This document shows, one piece after another, positions 18,531 to 27,301 of a stretch of 44,247 nt of DNA. The notes beneath the pieces are model-generated. The model did not search any database. It was given only the letters and a program-made list of their open reading frames with translations, and was not told where the DNA came from. The position numbers were made by a program, and so were the translations under genes. Where the stretch lies: NCBI GenBank assembly GCA_026989015.1, contig JALSKD010000173.1, forward strand, positions 1-44,247. Direction: 5' to 3'. This DNA is from Gammaproteobacteria bacterium (GTDB taxonomy: Bacteria > Pseudomonadota > Gammaproteobacteria > GCA-001735895). Within the stretch, counting starts at the first letter, position 1, and the number at the start of each line of letters is the position of its first letter.

Positions 18531-20066
18531 ATGAAACCCTGGTTCCGCCTGACCCACCTGCAGTTTTCGCTGATCCTCGTCACCGCCGTCTTCGCGGCGG
18601 CCAACGCGATCAACATCGACCGCCTGAGCCGCTGGTTCGAGGTCGGCGGACGACTGGATCTGCTGCCCCTGGTCGCGCTGCTCGTGTTCGGTCTGGGCTT
18701 TTCCATCGCCTTCTTCCTGCTGTTCTTCGCCCACCGGCTGCTGATCAAGCCAATGGCGATCGCCCTGGTCGCCACCAGTGCCATGGCCAGTTACTTCATC
18801 GCCAAGTACGATATTGCGGTGGACAGCACCATGGTGCTCAACACGCTGCACACGGATCCCACCGAGGTTTCCGGTCTGCTGTCCTGGCAGATGCTGCCCT
18901 GGGCGCTGCTGATGATCGCGTTGCCGGTAGCCCTCATCCTCAAGACCGAAATCCGCTTCGTCCGTGGCCCGCGCTACCTGCTGTCATCGGTGGCAGTGGC
19001 TGTCGTCGCGCTCGCTATCGGCATCGGCGGGGTCTATGCCCATTACGACAGCATCCACCGCGCCGGCAATGTCTCCAACAAGTACATCCTGCACCAGCTG
19101 ACCCCGGTCAATGTCCTGCGCAGCCTGGCCAGCGTGCTGCTGGCACAGGGCCAGCAGGTCTATGCCCGTTACCGCAAGCCGGTGGTCATCGAAGGGCGGA
19201 TCACCACGCCGGAAGACCTGCTGGTGGTGCTGGCCATCGGCGAATCCGCGCGGCAGAAGAATTTCAGCCTCTACGGTTACGACCGAGTCGAGACCAATCC
19301 CCTGCTGAAACAGGTTGAAGGCCTGCACGCACTCGATGGCAGGGCCGAGATCGGCACCACCCTGCTGGCCCTGAAGGAGATCCTGCGCAAGGGCGACTAC
19401 CGCCTGACCGCCATTACCGACACACTGGGCATCCCCACAACCTGTCTGGTCAACTTCACCCTCTACGACAACTGCGAGCCGGTACCCGAACTGCGCGCCA
19501 CGGACTGCGGGCACGGCGGCACATGCTATGACGAGGATGTTCTGCCGCTGTTCGATGCGTTTCTGCAGAAACATGCCGGCCGCCAGCGGCTGGCGGTACT
19601 CCATCTGGGGGGCGGCAGCCACGGCCCAATCTACCAGAAGCGTTTCCCTGCGGAGTTCCAGGTCTTCAAACCCCAGTGCCTGGATGCCGATGTCGGCAAT
19701 CTGTGCAACGAGGAGGAACTCTATAATTCCTACGACAACAGCATCCTCTATACCGATTTTGTATTGGCAAAACTGATCGAAAAGCTCGACACATCGGGAC
19801 AACCCTATGTGTTTATCTATGTTTCCGACCACGGAGAATCCCTGTTCGAGGAAGGGCGGGTGTTCCACGGCATGCCGCCCGGCATCGACCTGCCCGAGGA
19901 ACAGGCGCGGGTGCCACTGTTGGTGAAGGCGTCGATCCCGATCGACATCGAACCGAAGCCGTACTACACTCAGCCGGAGATCTTTGATACAGTGCTCGAA
20001 TTGTTGAATATCGATACGGATCCGAAGGATCCCGAAGGCGTGTTCATAAAGAAAAAACGACAATAA
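18531..20066 (+). CDS. EptA-like phosphoethanolamine transferase
   Basis: The 511-residue protein has an N-terminal membrane domain (about five helices, residues 10-165) and a C-terminal periplasmic alkaline-phosphatase-fold domain. Metal-site motifs are IGESARQKNFSLYGY (Glu near residue 239), LGGGSHGPIYQKRFP and VSDHGES near 433. The usual nucleophile motif with Cys before Gly-Thr is not kept; the equivalent seems to be EIGTTLLALKEI. The domain also holds several Cys (DNC, DCGHGGTCYD) likely in disulfides. Start chosen at the ATG at 18531 because the open frame upstream lies inside the cytochrome gene. Expected to move phosphoethanolamine from phosphatidylethanolamine to lipid A or another envelope glycan; the acceptor is unknown. 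Confidence 0.85.
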   Translation: MKPWFRLTHLQFSLILVTAVFAAANAINIDRLSRWFEVGGRLDLLPLVALLVFGLGFSIAFFLLFFAHRLLIKPMAIALVATSAMASYFIAKYDIAVDSTMVLNTLHTDPTEVSGLLSWQMLPWALLMIALPVALILKTEIRFVRGPRYLLSSVAVAVVALAIGIGGVYAHYDSIHRAGNVSNKYILHQLTPVNVLRSLASVLLAQGQQVYARYRKPVVIEGRITTPEDLLVVLAIGESARQKNFSLYGYDRVETNPLLKQVEGLHALDGRAEIGTTLLALKEILRKGDYRLTAITDTLGIPTTCLVNFTLYDNCEPVPELRATDCGHGGTCYDEDVLPLFDAFLQKHAGRQRLAVLHLGGGSHGPIYQKRFPAEFQVFKPQCLDADVGNLCNEEELYNSYDNSILYTDFVLAKLIEKLDTSGQPYVFIYVSDHGESLFEEGRVFHGMPPGIDLPEEQARVPLLVKASIPIDIEPKPYYTQPEIFDTVLELLNIDTDPKDPEGVFIKKKRQ

Positions 20067-20067
20067 A

Positions 20068-20094
20068 TCCGGCCTTGCTTCACCATCGGCCGGA
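20068..20094. repeat. Hairpin between EptA-like and PAP2 genes
   Basis: TCCGGCC (20068-20074) pairs with GGCCGGA (20088-20094). An A-run follows on the plus strand rather than a T-run, so it is not a canonical terminator; it may be an intercistronic stabiliser. Confidence 0.4.
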
Positions 20095-20120
20095 AAAAGA
20101 CAGGATTTTCGCTCCAGCCG

Positions 20121-20852
20121 ATGTTGCCCCGTTCCCTGCTCCAGCTTCTTCGCCGTTTCGATGTGCTCGCCTTCCTGCTGTGCGTGGCCGTGTTTCTGTC
20201 CTTTCCTGACATCGACCGTTACATCAGCGGCCTGTTCTACGACCCGCAAACCGGCTTCTACCTGAAACATCACCCGCTGGTTCAGGGTATCTACCACGCA
20301 ACCGGCTGGATCATGGGCGGACTTCTCATCGGCATGGTGCTGCTGTTTGCCGCCAGCTTCATTCCCCGTCTGCGCCCACGCCTGCCTTCGCGAAAGACAC
20401 TGGGCTTCCTGATCGCCGCTGCATTGCTCGGACCCGGACTGCTGGTCAACGCCACCTTCAAGGAACACTGGAAGCGCCCGCGCCCGGCCCAGATCGAGGA
20501 GTTCGGTGGTCAGTATGCGTTCTCCCCGGCGCTGATTCCCGGCAGCGAATGCAAGCGTTGCCTGTCCTTCGTCAGCGGACATGCCTCGGCCGGTTTCTAC
20601 CTGTTTACCTTCGCCCTGCTCGGCTGCCGCCGGCGCTGGCTGTGCATTCCGATCCTCGCCGGTACCGTCATAGGCGCGGCGCGCATTCTGCAGGGGGGGC
20701 ACTTCCTTGGCGATGTCGTGTTTTCCGGCTGGGTGGTCTGGTTCAGCAGCTGCCTGCTTTTCTGGCTGTTCTACGGCCGCGCCCCCTTTTCGCCGTCACT
20801 TCCTGCAACTGATCCGTATCAACCCCGGACCGCGACCAGCCTGATAGACTGA
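20121..20852 (+). CDS. PAP2-family membrane lipid phosphatase
   Basis: A 243-residue inner-membrane protein with about six helices. All three PAP2 acid phosphatase motifs are present: K114-E-H-W-K-R-P-R-P, the S152-G-H154-A-S block with the catalytic His, and R188-I-L-Q-G-G-H194-F-L-G-D with the nucleophile His. Such enzymes remove phosphate from undecaprenyl pyrophosphate, phosphatidylglycerol phosphate or lipid A (LpxE/LpxT-like). Adjacency to the EptA-like gene 54 nt upstream suggests that both remodel lipid A or recycle lipid by-products of the transferase reaction (inference). Confidence 0.9.
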   Translation: MLPRSLLQLLRRFDVLAFLLCVAVFLSFPDIDRYISGLFYDPQTGFYLKHHPLVQGIYHATGWIMGGLLIGMVLLFAASFIPRLRPRLPSRKTLGFLIAAALLGPGLLVNATFKEHWKRPRPAQIEEFGGQYAFSPALIPGSECKRCLSFVSGHASAGFYLFTFALLGCRRRWLCIPILAGTVIGAARILQGGHFLGDVVFSGWVVWFSSCLLFWLFYGRAPFSPSLPATDPYQPRTATSLID

Positions 20853-20879
20853 ACACCCCGTTCAACGGTCACGCCGGAC

Positions 20880-21611
20880 ATGAATCCTTTCCGGATCTTT
20901 CTTCACACCCTGCTGGACAGTCTGCGCGACCTGTTGCCGATCATTGCCGTGATCGGATTTTTCCAGCTGCTGGTACTGCAGCAGCCAATTCCGGATTTTC
21001 TCGAAATCTTTATCGGCGTCCTGTTCGTACTGATCGGACTCAGCCTGTTCGTGCTCGGACTGGACATGGGCCTGTTCCCGATCGGCGAGTCCATGGCCCA
21101 TGCCTTCGCCCGCAAGGGCAGCCTCGGTTGGCTGCTGATGTTTGCCTTTGCATTGGGTTTCGGCACCACGGTGGCGGAACCGGCACTGATCGCTGTGGCC
21201 GACGAAGCCGCTGCGGTGGCCGCCAACGGCCGCATGATCGAGGATGACCTCCAGTCGCGAGAGTCCTATGCCTTCGGCCTCAGGCTGACCGTCGCCGTTT
21301 CGGTCGGCCTGGCCATCGTCATCGGCGTGTTGCGCATCATCCGCGGCTGGCCAATCCAGTACCTGATCATCGGCGGCTATATCGGCGTGGTCGTCATGAC
21401 CCTGTTCGCGCCGAAGGAAATCATCGGCATTGCCTACGATTCCGGCGGGGTCACCACCTCCACCATCACCGTGCCGCTGGTCACCGCGCTCGGTGTCGGC
21501 CTGGCCCGCTCGATCAAGGGACGCAACCCGATGATCGACGGCTTCGGCCTGATCGCCTTCGCCTCGCTCACCCCGATGATCTTCGTCATGGGCTACGGAA
21601 TGCTGGTATGA
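20880..21611 (+). CDS. DUF1538 membrane protein, first subunit
   Basis: A 243-residue polytopic membrane protein of the DUF1538 family. Two blocks repeat in its partner: [16 protein letters not shown] near residue 97 and [20 protein letters not shown] near 187; these charged/polar segments between helices are probably the transport core. DUF1538 pairs have been reported in Halomonas as a two-component Na+(K+)/H+ antiporter (UmpAB); the same role is possible here. The stop overlaps the next start by 4 nt. Genes for a PII-like and a CBS protein follow, pointing to nucleotide-regulated transport. Confidence 0.82.
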   Translation: MNPFRIFLHTLLDSLRDLLPIIAVIGFFQLLVLQQPIPDFLEIFIGVLFVLIGLSLFVLGLDMGLFPIGESMAHAFARKGSLGWLLMFAFALGFGTTVAEPALIAVADEAAAVAANGRMIEDDLQSRESYAFGLRLTVAVSVGLAIVIGVLRIIRGWPIQYLIIGGYIGVVVMTLFAPKEIIGIAYDSGGVTTSTITVPLVTALGVGLARSIKGRNPMIDGFGLIAFASLTPMIFVMGYGMLV

Positions 21612-22411
21612 ACGGCTTGTTCGGAGAGCTGGCCCGGGGCCTGTGGCACACCCTGCTCGACACGGTGTGGGATGTACTGCCGATCGCGATCATCATCTTC
21701 GGCTTCCAGATCCTTGTCCTGCGCAAGCCGATTCCCCAGCTGCGACGCATCATCGGCGGCTTCCTGCTGGTGCTGATCGGGCTGGCCTTCTTCCTCGAGG
21801 GGCTGGAGGCCGCGCTGTTTCCGCTCGGCAAGCTGATGGCATCCCAGCTCACCGCGCCGGAGTTTCTGGCCCCGGACGGCGACATGAGCCGGGTCAGCCA
21901 GTGGGACTACCACTGGGTGTACCTGTTTGCCTTCGCCATCGGCTTTTCCACCACCATCGCCGAACCCTCACTGCTGGCGGTGGCGATCAAGGCCAACCAG
22001 GTGTCCGCCGGCAGCATCGGCATCTGGGGCTTGCGCATCGCGGTGGCGCTGGGTGTGGCCATCGGCATCGCGCTCGGGGTGTTCCGTATCGTCACCGGCA
22101 CGCCGCTGTATTTCTACATCATCACCGGCTATGTATTCGTGCTGCTGCAGACACTGTTCGCGCCACGAATGATCGTCGCCCTGGCCTATGACTCGGGCGG
22201 CGTCACCACCTCCACCGTTACCGTACCCCTGGTGGCGGCACTGGGGCTGGGCCTGGCCAGTACCGTGCCCGGGCGCAGTCCGTTGCTCGACGGTTTCGGA
22301 CTGATTGCCTTTGCCAGCCTGTTCCCTATCATGTCGGTCATGGCCTATGCCCAGCTTTCCGAATGGATGGCCCGGCGCCGTGACCGCGTCCATCACACCG
22401 AAGAGGCCTGA
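21608..22411 (+). CDS. DUF1538 membrane protein, second subunit
   Basis: A 267-residue paralogue of the preceding protein, with the same two blocks: [17 protein letters not shown] and [20 protein letters not shown]. It has about seven predicted helices and a short basic cytoplasmic tail ([15 protein letters not shown]). The 4-nt overlap and shared motifs indicate a heteromeric membrane complex with the first subunit. Cation/proton exchange is the best guess from the reported UmpAB pair; the ion cannot be read from sequence. Confidence 0.82.
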   Translation: MNGLFGELARGLWHTLLDTVWDVLPIAIIIFGFQILVLRKPIPQLRRIIGGFLLVLIGLAFFLEGLEAALFPLGKLMASQLTAPEFLAPDGDMSRVSQWDYHWVYLFAFAIGFSTTIAEPSLLAVAIKANQVSAGSIGIWGLRIAVALGVAIGIALGVFRIVTGTPLYFYIITGYVFVLLQTLFAPRMIVALAYDSGGVTTSTVTVPLVAALGLGLASTVPGRSPLLDGFGLIAFASLFPIMSVMAYAQLSEWMARRRDRVHHTEEA

Positions 22412-22413
22412 AC

Positions 22414-22764
22414 ATGCACTTCAAACTGATCATTGCGCTGTCCGACGACAGCATCACCGACCGCATCGTGGAAGCGGCCCGTGAACGCGGTGCCACCGGC
22501 TCTACCGTGATCACCAGCGCCCGCGGCGAAGGCCTGAAAGCGAAGAAGACCTTCTTCGGGCTGGACCTCGAAACCCAGCGCGATGTGGTGCTGCTGCTGG
22601 TCGAGGAACACCTCAGCCGCGAGATTCTCGAAGCCATCGCCGAGGCCGGCGGCTTCGATGCCACACCTGGCACCGGGATCGCCTTCGTCATCGATGTCGA
22701 TGACGCGGTCGGGGTCAGTCACCAGGTCCAGCAACTCACCGAAATCGTGGAGAGCGAATTATGA
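22414..22764 (+). CDS. PII-like signalling protein
   Basis: A 116-residue protein with the ferredoxin-like PII fold: FKLIIALSDDSITDRIVEAA, a loop SARGEGLKAKKTFFGLDLET at the T-loop position, then VVLLLVEEHLSREILEAIAE and a C-terminal GTGIAFVIDVDDAVG. The Tyr51 uridylylation site and standard C-loop of GlnB/GlnK are absent, so it belongs to the wider PII-like group that binds other nucleotides or controls dedicated transporters. It sits 2 nt after the DUF1538 pair and overlaps the CBS gene, suggesting that it gates that transporter. Confidence 0.78.
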   Translation: MHFKLIIALSDDSITDRIVEAARERGATGSTVITSARGEGLKAKKTFFGLDLETQRDVVLLLVEEHLSREILEAIAEAGGFDATPGTGIAFVIDVDDAVGVSHQVQQLTEIVESEL

Positions 22765-23177
22765 ACGCCAACCGCCCGGTCGTGCGCGTGCGCGATGTCA
22801 TGAAAACCGACTTCGACCTGGTCGACGGTATCGACACCGTTGCCGATGCATTGCGCAAGTCGCAGCACCCCGAGAGCAAGTGCTTCATCGTCAACAAGCG
22901 TCACGCCGACGACGAATACGGCATCGTGTTGCTCTCCGATATCGCCAAGAAGGTGATCGCCCGTGACAAGTCGCCACAGCGGGTCAACATCTACGAGATC
23001 ATGACCAAGCCGGTGGTCGGGGTGGATCCGGCGATGGACATCCGCTACTGCAGCCGGCTGTTCGAGAACTTCGGCCTCAGCCGCGCGCCGGTCATTGCCG
23101 AGGGCCAGGTGATCGGCATCATCGGCTATACCGATATCGTGCTGCGTGGCCTCCGCGACGGACTCAAATCCTCATGA
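22761..23177 (+). CDS. Tandem CBS-domain protein
   Basis: A 138-residue soluble protein made of one Bateman module: CBS1 begins VRVRDVMKTDFDLVDGIDTV, CBS2 begins YEIMTKPVVGVDPAMDIRYC and ends GIIGYTDIVLRGL. CBS pairs bind adenine nucleotides or SAM and usually regulate channels, transporters or enzymes. It overlaps both neighbours by 4 nt. With the PII-like protein it gives the DUF1538 transporter two potential nucleotide sensors. Confidence 0.9.
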   Translation: MNANRPVVRVRDVMKTDFDLVDGIDTVADALRKSQHPESKCFIVNKRHADDEYGIVLLSDIAKKVIARDKSPQRVNIYEIMTKPVVGVDPAMDIRYCSRLFENFGLSRAPVIAEGQVIGIIGYTDIVLRGLRDGLKSS

Positions 23178-23740
23178 CACGCCTGCTCCTGCTGCTGCTC
23201 GTACCCGGCCTGGCCGTGGCCGGAGTCATCCGTGGCGAGGATGAAAACGGCCTGAAAAGCTGGGAAATGCAACAGGGCGCCCTGTCGCTGAAACTGATCC
23301 AGCGCCTGCCGGACCAGACCCGCGCCTTCTTTCTCGCACGCGGCTTCCCCAAGGCCGAAGCCGACCGCATCGCCACCGCCTGCGTGCTGCAAACCATCGG
23401 CCGCAACACCTCAAGCGCCGAACAGCCGGTGAGTCTGGAATACGACCTGCACGACTGGCGTTTGCGTTACAACGAACGACTCCGGGAAATCCGCTACAAG
23501 GAAGACTGGGCACGGGACTGGAACGACCGCAACGACTTTCCCGAAGCGGCGCGCATCGCCTTTCGCTGGGCCACTTTCCCGACCGCACAGCAATTCGAGC
23601 CCGGCGGAGACTACAACTGGGGCATGACCAGCTTTGGCCTGCCGCCCGGCAGCCGGTTTGACCTGAATGTGCGCTGGCGCGAGAATGGCCAGCCCCAAAG
23701 CGCCTGGATCGAGGACATCACATGCCCGCACGACCGCTGA
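23174..23740 (+). CDS. Exported protein of unknown function
   Basis: No family was recognised. The 188 residues start with a signal peptide (MTRLLLLLLVPGLAVAG). The mature part is polar, with a helical segment LIQRLPDQTRAFFLARGFPK, an isolated Cys in ATACVLQTIGRN, a Trp/Arg-rich stretch (HDWRLRYNERLREIRYKEDW) and a C-terminal Cys in EDITCPHDR. Two Cys in an exported protein could form a disulfide, and a TlpA-like thioredoxin gene overlaps the 3' end by 19 nt. The start overlaps the CBS gene by 4 nt, so it belongs to the DUF1538 operon. Confidence 0.75.
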   Translation: MTRLLLLLLVPGLAVAGVIRGEDENGLKSWEMQQGALSLKLIQRLPDQTRAFFLARGFPKAEADRIATACVLQTIGRNTSSAEQPVSLEYDLHDWRLRYNERLREIRYKEDWARDWNDRNDFPEAARIAFRWATFPTAQQFEPGGDYNWGMTSFGLPPGSRFDLNVRWRENGQPQSAWIEDITCPHDR

Positions 23741-24246
23741 CCCTGCTGTGGACCGCCCTGCTTGCCGGACTGCTGCTGGCCCTGCCCGCCTCGGCCGCGC
23801 GCCAGGACATGAAAGCCATCACTCCACGCATCATCGCCCCGCTCGTGCAGATGACCGACATGGATGGCGAGCCACAGAACCTCTCCGACCTGCGCGGCAA
23901 GGTTGTCATCGTCAACTTCTGGGCCACCTGGTGTCCTCCCTGCCGCGCGGAATTGCCCTCGATGAACCGCGCCTGGAAAAAGCTGGACCCCGACCGCTTC
24001 GCGATGTTGGCGATCAATGTCGGCGAGGACGAGGACACCATCTTCTCCTTCATGGGCGACTACCCGATCGACTTCCCGGTCTGGCTCGATCAGAGCGGCA
24101 AAGCCGCGCGCCAGTGGCCGCTGCGCGGCCTGCCCACCACCTATGTGCTCGACACGCGCGGCCGTATCGCCTACCGCGCCATTGGCGGCCGCGAATGGGA
24201 TGACGAGACCCTGCTGCAGAAGGTACGGGCGCTGGCCGACGAGTAA
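23722..24246 (+). CDS. TlpA/ResA-like periplasmic thioredoxin
   Basis: A 174-residue exported thioredoxin-fold protein. The signal peptide ends near ALPASAA (residue ~26). The active site is C71-P-P-C74 in VNFWATWCPPCRAELPSMN, and RGLPTTYVLDTRGRI carries the cis-Pro. CPPC proteins of the TlpA/ResA/CcmG type reduce specific periplasmic disulfides, for example during cytochrome c or copper-site maturation. It overlaps the unknown exported protein by 19 nt, suggesting that the latter or another envelope protein is its client. Confidence 0.9.
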   Translation: MPARPLTLLWTALLAGLLLALPASAARQDMKAITPRIIAPLVQMTDMDGEPQNLSDLRGKVVIVNFWATWCPPCRAELPSMNRAWKKLDPDRFAMLAINVGEDEDTIFSFMGDYPIDFPVWLDQSGKAARQWPLRGLPTTYVLDTRGRIAYRAIGGREWDDETLLQKVRALADE

Positions 24247-24333
24247 CCCGCCTGCGTCACGCGATTCCTGTACTAAACTTCGTGGATAACCCGCCGATAC
24301 GGTGGCTGTCTTTCCCCCTCTTGGAGAACCGCG

Positions 24334-25593
24334 ATGCTGTGGCGATCACGAAAACAGGTGACCCCTCCCGAAGAAGTCGAACGCCTGCGCAACGAGTTGA
24401 AACAGACCCGGCAGGAACTGGACAGCCTGAAGCAGCGCCATGAACAGGAACGCGACAGCTTCCGCTGGCTGCTGCAGCAGTTCGCCCACAAGACTTCGGA
24501 AGTCACGCATTTCGCCGACCTCGGCGAATCCCTGAACATGATCCGCAACAAGGCGGCCGACACTGCCGGCAATCTCGAGCAGGAACAATCCCGGCTGCGT
24601 GAAACGGCCAGCCTGTTCCAGCAGAGCACCATCATCCTGTCCAACATCACCCGCAACATCGACAGCCTCAATGCCACCACCAGCGGCAGCGTCGGCGCGG
24701 TGGACGAGCTGGAGACGGTGGCACGCAACATCGACCAGTTCACCCAGATCATCGCCGACATCTCCAATCAGACCAACCTGCTGGCCCTCAATGCCGCCAT
24801 CGAGGCGGCCCGCGCCGGCGAGCAGGGCCGCGGTTTCGCGGTGGTGGCCGACGAGGTGCGGCAACTGGCCACCAAGACCGCCGAGGCCACGGCACAGATC
24901 AAGGAACTGGTGCAGACCATCAATGCGCTGTCGGCCGAAACCCAGCAAAGCTTCGGCCGCATCGTCGAATCCAGCGACTCGATGAAGGATTCGGTACAGA
25001 CCGTCGCCGGCGTCATCGACGAAGTGGTCTCGCTGTCCGACAACATGACCCGGGTGATCAGCACCTCGTCAACGGAAGCCTTCATCGAAACCGTCAAGCT
25101 CGACCACCTGATGTACAAGGTGGATGTCTATCAGGTCATCTTCGGCATGAGCGACAAGGCCATCGACAGTTTTGCCAGCCACCATCAATGCCGTCTCGGC
25201 AAGTGGTATTACGAAGGCAAGGGCCGGGATCTGGCGCAACTGGACACCTACCGGCAACTGGAAGCGCCCCATCAGCAGGTACACGAACAAGGCATTCGCG
25301 CCCTGCAGGCCAAGCGCGAAGGACGCCATGAAGACTGTATCGCCGCCCTGCACCTGATGGAAAAGGCCAGTATCGAAGTCCTGCGTCTGCTCGACGACAT
25401 CGCCAACGATTACCGCAAGCTGATCCACGAGGAAACCCAGTCTCATGCCGAAGTCGTCGAATTTTCGGCCACGGACACGGCGCCCGCCGTTTCGGCAACC
25501 ATCCGGGGCGATACCGGACAGGATACCCCGCCGCCAGCCCCGGCCGCACAGGAAGACGCGTCCGACCTCGGCGACAATGTCGACCTGTTCTGA
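24334..25593 (+). CDS. Soluble methyl-accepting chemoreceptor with C-terminal CZB domain
   Basis: A 419-residue cytoplasmic chemoreceptor: there is no membrane segment. Residues 10-60 form a coiled coil ([20 protein letters not shown]). The signalling hairpin is at about 140-195, with [20 protein letters not shown] and [12 protein letters not shown]. From about 255 to 365 it carries a chemoreceptor zinc-binding (CZB) domain: conserved His in [22 protein letters not shown] near 285 and H-x3-H in [12 protein letters not shown] receptors sense zinc and, through the Cys-bound zinc, HOCl-type oxidants. The gene stands alone with its own TTGGAG ribosome site. Confidence 0.92.
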   Translation: MLWRSRKQVTPPEEVERLRNELKQTRQELDSLKQRHEQERDSFRWLLQQFAHKTSEVTHFADLGESLNMIRNKAADTAGNLEQEQSRLRETASLFQQSTIILSNITRNIDSLNATTSGSVGAVDELETVARNIDQFTQIIADISNQTNLLALNAAIEAARAGEQGRGFAVVADEVRQLATKTAEATAQIKELVQTINALSAETQQSFGRIVESSDSMKDSVQTVAGVIDEVVSLSDNMTRVISTSSTEAFIETVKLDHLMYKVDVYQVIFGMSDKAIDSFASHHQCRLGKWYYEGKGRDLAQLDTYRQLEAPHQQVHEQGIRALQAKREGRHEDCIAALHLMEKASIEVLRLLDDIANDYRKLIHEETQSHAEVVEFSATDTAPAVSATIRGDTGQDTPPPAPAAQEDASDLGDNVDLF

Positions 25594-25596
25594 GCC

Positions 25597-25914
25597 ATGA
25601 ACGACGCCATCAGCGGTGAGGAACTGGCCCGCGCCAAGCTCAACAGCGAGACCGCGCGCATCCCCTGGAAGGAACTGCAACGGCATTTCGCCAGTGGTCA
25701 CACCCTGTACATCGATCCGGAGCTGGACCTGATCGAGGTCGGTTACCGCATGGAACGGGACGATGCGGAACGCATTGGGGCGTGGATGGACAGCGGACTG
25801 ATCCGAGCGGTGGAAAACGACGAAGCCCGGCGCTGGTACAACGACGATGCAGAACTCTGGTGCTGCGTGGTACGCCCCTGGGTGCTGTTGCAGCCGGTGG
25901 ACGAACCCGGCTGA
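25597..25914 (+). CDS. DUF2288 family protein
   Basis: A 105-residue soluble acidic protein; the C-terminal DAELWCCVVRPWVLLQPV block is the hallmark of DUF2288, found in gammaproteobacteria and cyanobacteria with no known function. The N terminus has LARAKLNSETARIPWKELQR. It follows the chemoreceptor gene by 3 nt, so it is probably co-transcribed. The downstream hydrolase gene is convergent with 2 nt between stops. Confidence 0.85.
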   Translation: MNDAISGEELARAKLNSETARIPWKELQRHFASGHTLYIDPELDLIEVGYRMERDDAERIGAWMDSGLIRAVENDEARRWYNDDAELWCCVVRPWVLLQPVDEPG

Positions 25915-25916
25915 CG

Positions 25917-26762
25917 CTACTCCTCCGGCGCTTTTGGCCGCTTGCGCAGTTCATCGACGATGTTCACCAGCGCATAGCCGTCGAGCAGGTTGAGGAAATG
26001 GGTGAAGCCCTGCACCACCCGCTTGGAACGCTCACCGATGGCAGGGACATTGGCCATGTCCTGACTGAAGCCAGGCACCACCGGATCCCCAAGAATGCCG
26101 TTGGGCGCGGTCCGCACCACCGAGTAGTAGGCGATATCCGGATGACGCCGCGTATTGAGCCAGTACAGCAGGCGACCCGGCACCGGCGGCAGGATGTCGC
26201 GCAGCATCCAGCGCGACTGGCGGACCACCCGGTACTCCTTGCCTTTGAAGAACTCCTTGATCATGCGCAGGAACCAGGGGTCATCGGTGGCCTCCAGACC
26301 TTCATAGGCCAGCCCGGTTCCCAGGTGCGGGCTGGCGATGGTAACCAGCGCCCAGACCCGATGCGCGCCACCACGCACCAGCGCCAGCCTCGCCACCACA
26401 CCGCCCAGGGAGTGGCCCACCAGAATGATGTCCTCATCCGGATAACGGTCCTGAATCCAGCGCAGAGCCGCGATCACCACATTGGACTGGGCGATCAGGG
26501 GCGCACGGGTATCCAGCTGCAGGAACACCAGCTTGTCCTCGGCTTCGGCGCCGGTCAGGGGTACCGGAATCAGCCCCTGTGGCGCACCCAGCAGCACCGC
26601 TGCCGGACGCCAGCCGAACTGCTGCAGCACCGGCACCACGCCGGACTGCTGCCAGGTCGCCACATTGGCCAGGTAGCCATGCACCAGCAGCATCACATCG
26701 CCGCGCGCCGTTGTGGAAAGCAGCCACAGCAGCACGGCAAGCGTCAATTGCCATCGTTTCAT
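25917..26762 (-). CDS. Exported alpha/beta-hydrolase (lipase/esterase-like)
   Basis: 281 residues from the ATG at 26760-26762; GGGAG lies at proper distance, and an upstream ATG adds only eight residues. The signal peptide is MKRWQLTLAVLLWLLSTTARG. The fold is shown by MLLVHGYLANVATWQ (strand 3/oxyanion) and the nucleophile elbow VGHSLGGVVARLAL near residue 115, with a possible His near the C terminus in GFTHFLNLLDG. It resembles PGAP1/LipA-type hydrolases that cleave ester bonds of lipids. Divergent from thioredoxin, convergent with DUF2288. Substrate unknown. Confidence 0.85.
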   Translation of the reverse strand: MKRWQLTLAVLLWLLSTTARGDVMLLVHGYLANVATWQQSGVVPVLQQFGWRPAAVLLGAPQGLIPVPLTGAEAEDKLVFLQLDTRAPLIAQSNVVIAALRWIQDRYPDEDIILVGHSLGGVVARLALVRGGAHRVWALVTIASPHLGTGLAYEGLEATDDPWFLRMIKEFFKGKEYRVVRQSRWMLRDILPPVPGRLLYWLNTRRHPDIAYYSVVRTAPNGILGDPVVPGFSQDMANVPAIGERSKRVVQGFTHFLNLLDGYALVNIVDELRKRPKAPEE

Positions 26763-26838
26763 CGGCATCCACTCCCGACTCGACATTATCGACAGATAGG
26801 ATACATTACGCCGTTTTCAATATAAGGAAAACCTGATA

Positions 26839-27186
26839 ATGACCGAATCCGAGTGGAGCTTCGATGTGAACCTGGACGATTTCGAACGACGCGTGCTGGA
26901 CTCCTCGAAACAGCACCCTGTGCTGGTCGACTTCTGGGCGGACTGGTGCGGCCCCTGCCATGCCATTGCCCCCATACTGGAGCAGGTGATCGACGACTAC
27001 GACGGAAAGGTACGGCTGGCCAAGCTCGAGGTGGACGAAGGCGACAACATGAAGCTGGCGGGCCGCTACCAGGTACGCGGCTTTCCGACGCTGATCCTGT
27101 TCAGAAACGGTGAACCGGTGGACCGTTTCAGCAGCGCCCGGCCGGCCGGTTACATCGAGGAATTCATCGACCGTCACCTCGACTGA
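26839..27186 (+). CDS. Thioredoxin
   Basis: A 115-residue cytoplasmic thioredoxin with active site C37-G-P-C40 in VDFWADWCGPCHAIAP, cis-Pro in VRGFPTLILFRNGEPV. No signal peptide. Slightly acidic N-terminal extension (MTESEWSFDVNLDDFERRVL) compared with E. coli TrxA. It reduces protein disulfides using thioredoxin reductase. Divergent from the hydrolase across a ~75-bp AT-rich promoter region. Confidence 0.93.
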   Translation: MTESEWSFDVNLDDFERRVLDSSKQHPVLVDFWADWCGPCHAIAPILEQVIDDYDGKVRLAKLEVDEGDNMKLAGRYQVRGFPTLILFRNGEPVDRFSSARPAGYIEEFIDRHLD

Positions 27187-27287
27187 CCGCCAGTCAGAAC
27201 GCCGGGTACCATCTGCCGTACGCGGAACCCGGAACTGGAGCGCGAGGAGGCCTACTGGCCATCAAGAGCCAGCTCCAGGCACCGGGA

Positions 27288-27301
27288 TTGATCTGAATCA
27301 C
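27288..27301 (+). promoter_or_regulatory. FNR/ANR-type box upstream of ppk2
   Basis: TTGATCTGAATCAC matches the TTGAT-N4-ATCAA consensus at nine of ten positions. Its centre (27294.5) lies about 33 bp before the centre of a TAGATT -10-like hexamer at 27325-27330, the geometry of a class II FNR-activated promoter (box near -41.5) with a start near 27336. It suggests induction of ppk2 under low oxygen. Confidence 0.55.

Noticed and set aside
20068-20094. Terminator between the EptA-like and PAP2 genes
   Set aside because: The stem is followed by an A run, not a T run, on the transcribed strand, so it is listed only as a hairpin.
18984-20702. A 572-codon minus-strand open frame opposite the EptA-like and PAP2 genes
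   Set aside because: Low-complexity translation with no motifs, antisense to two well-supported enzymes.
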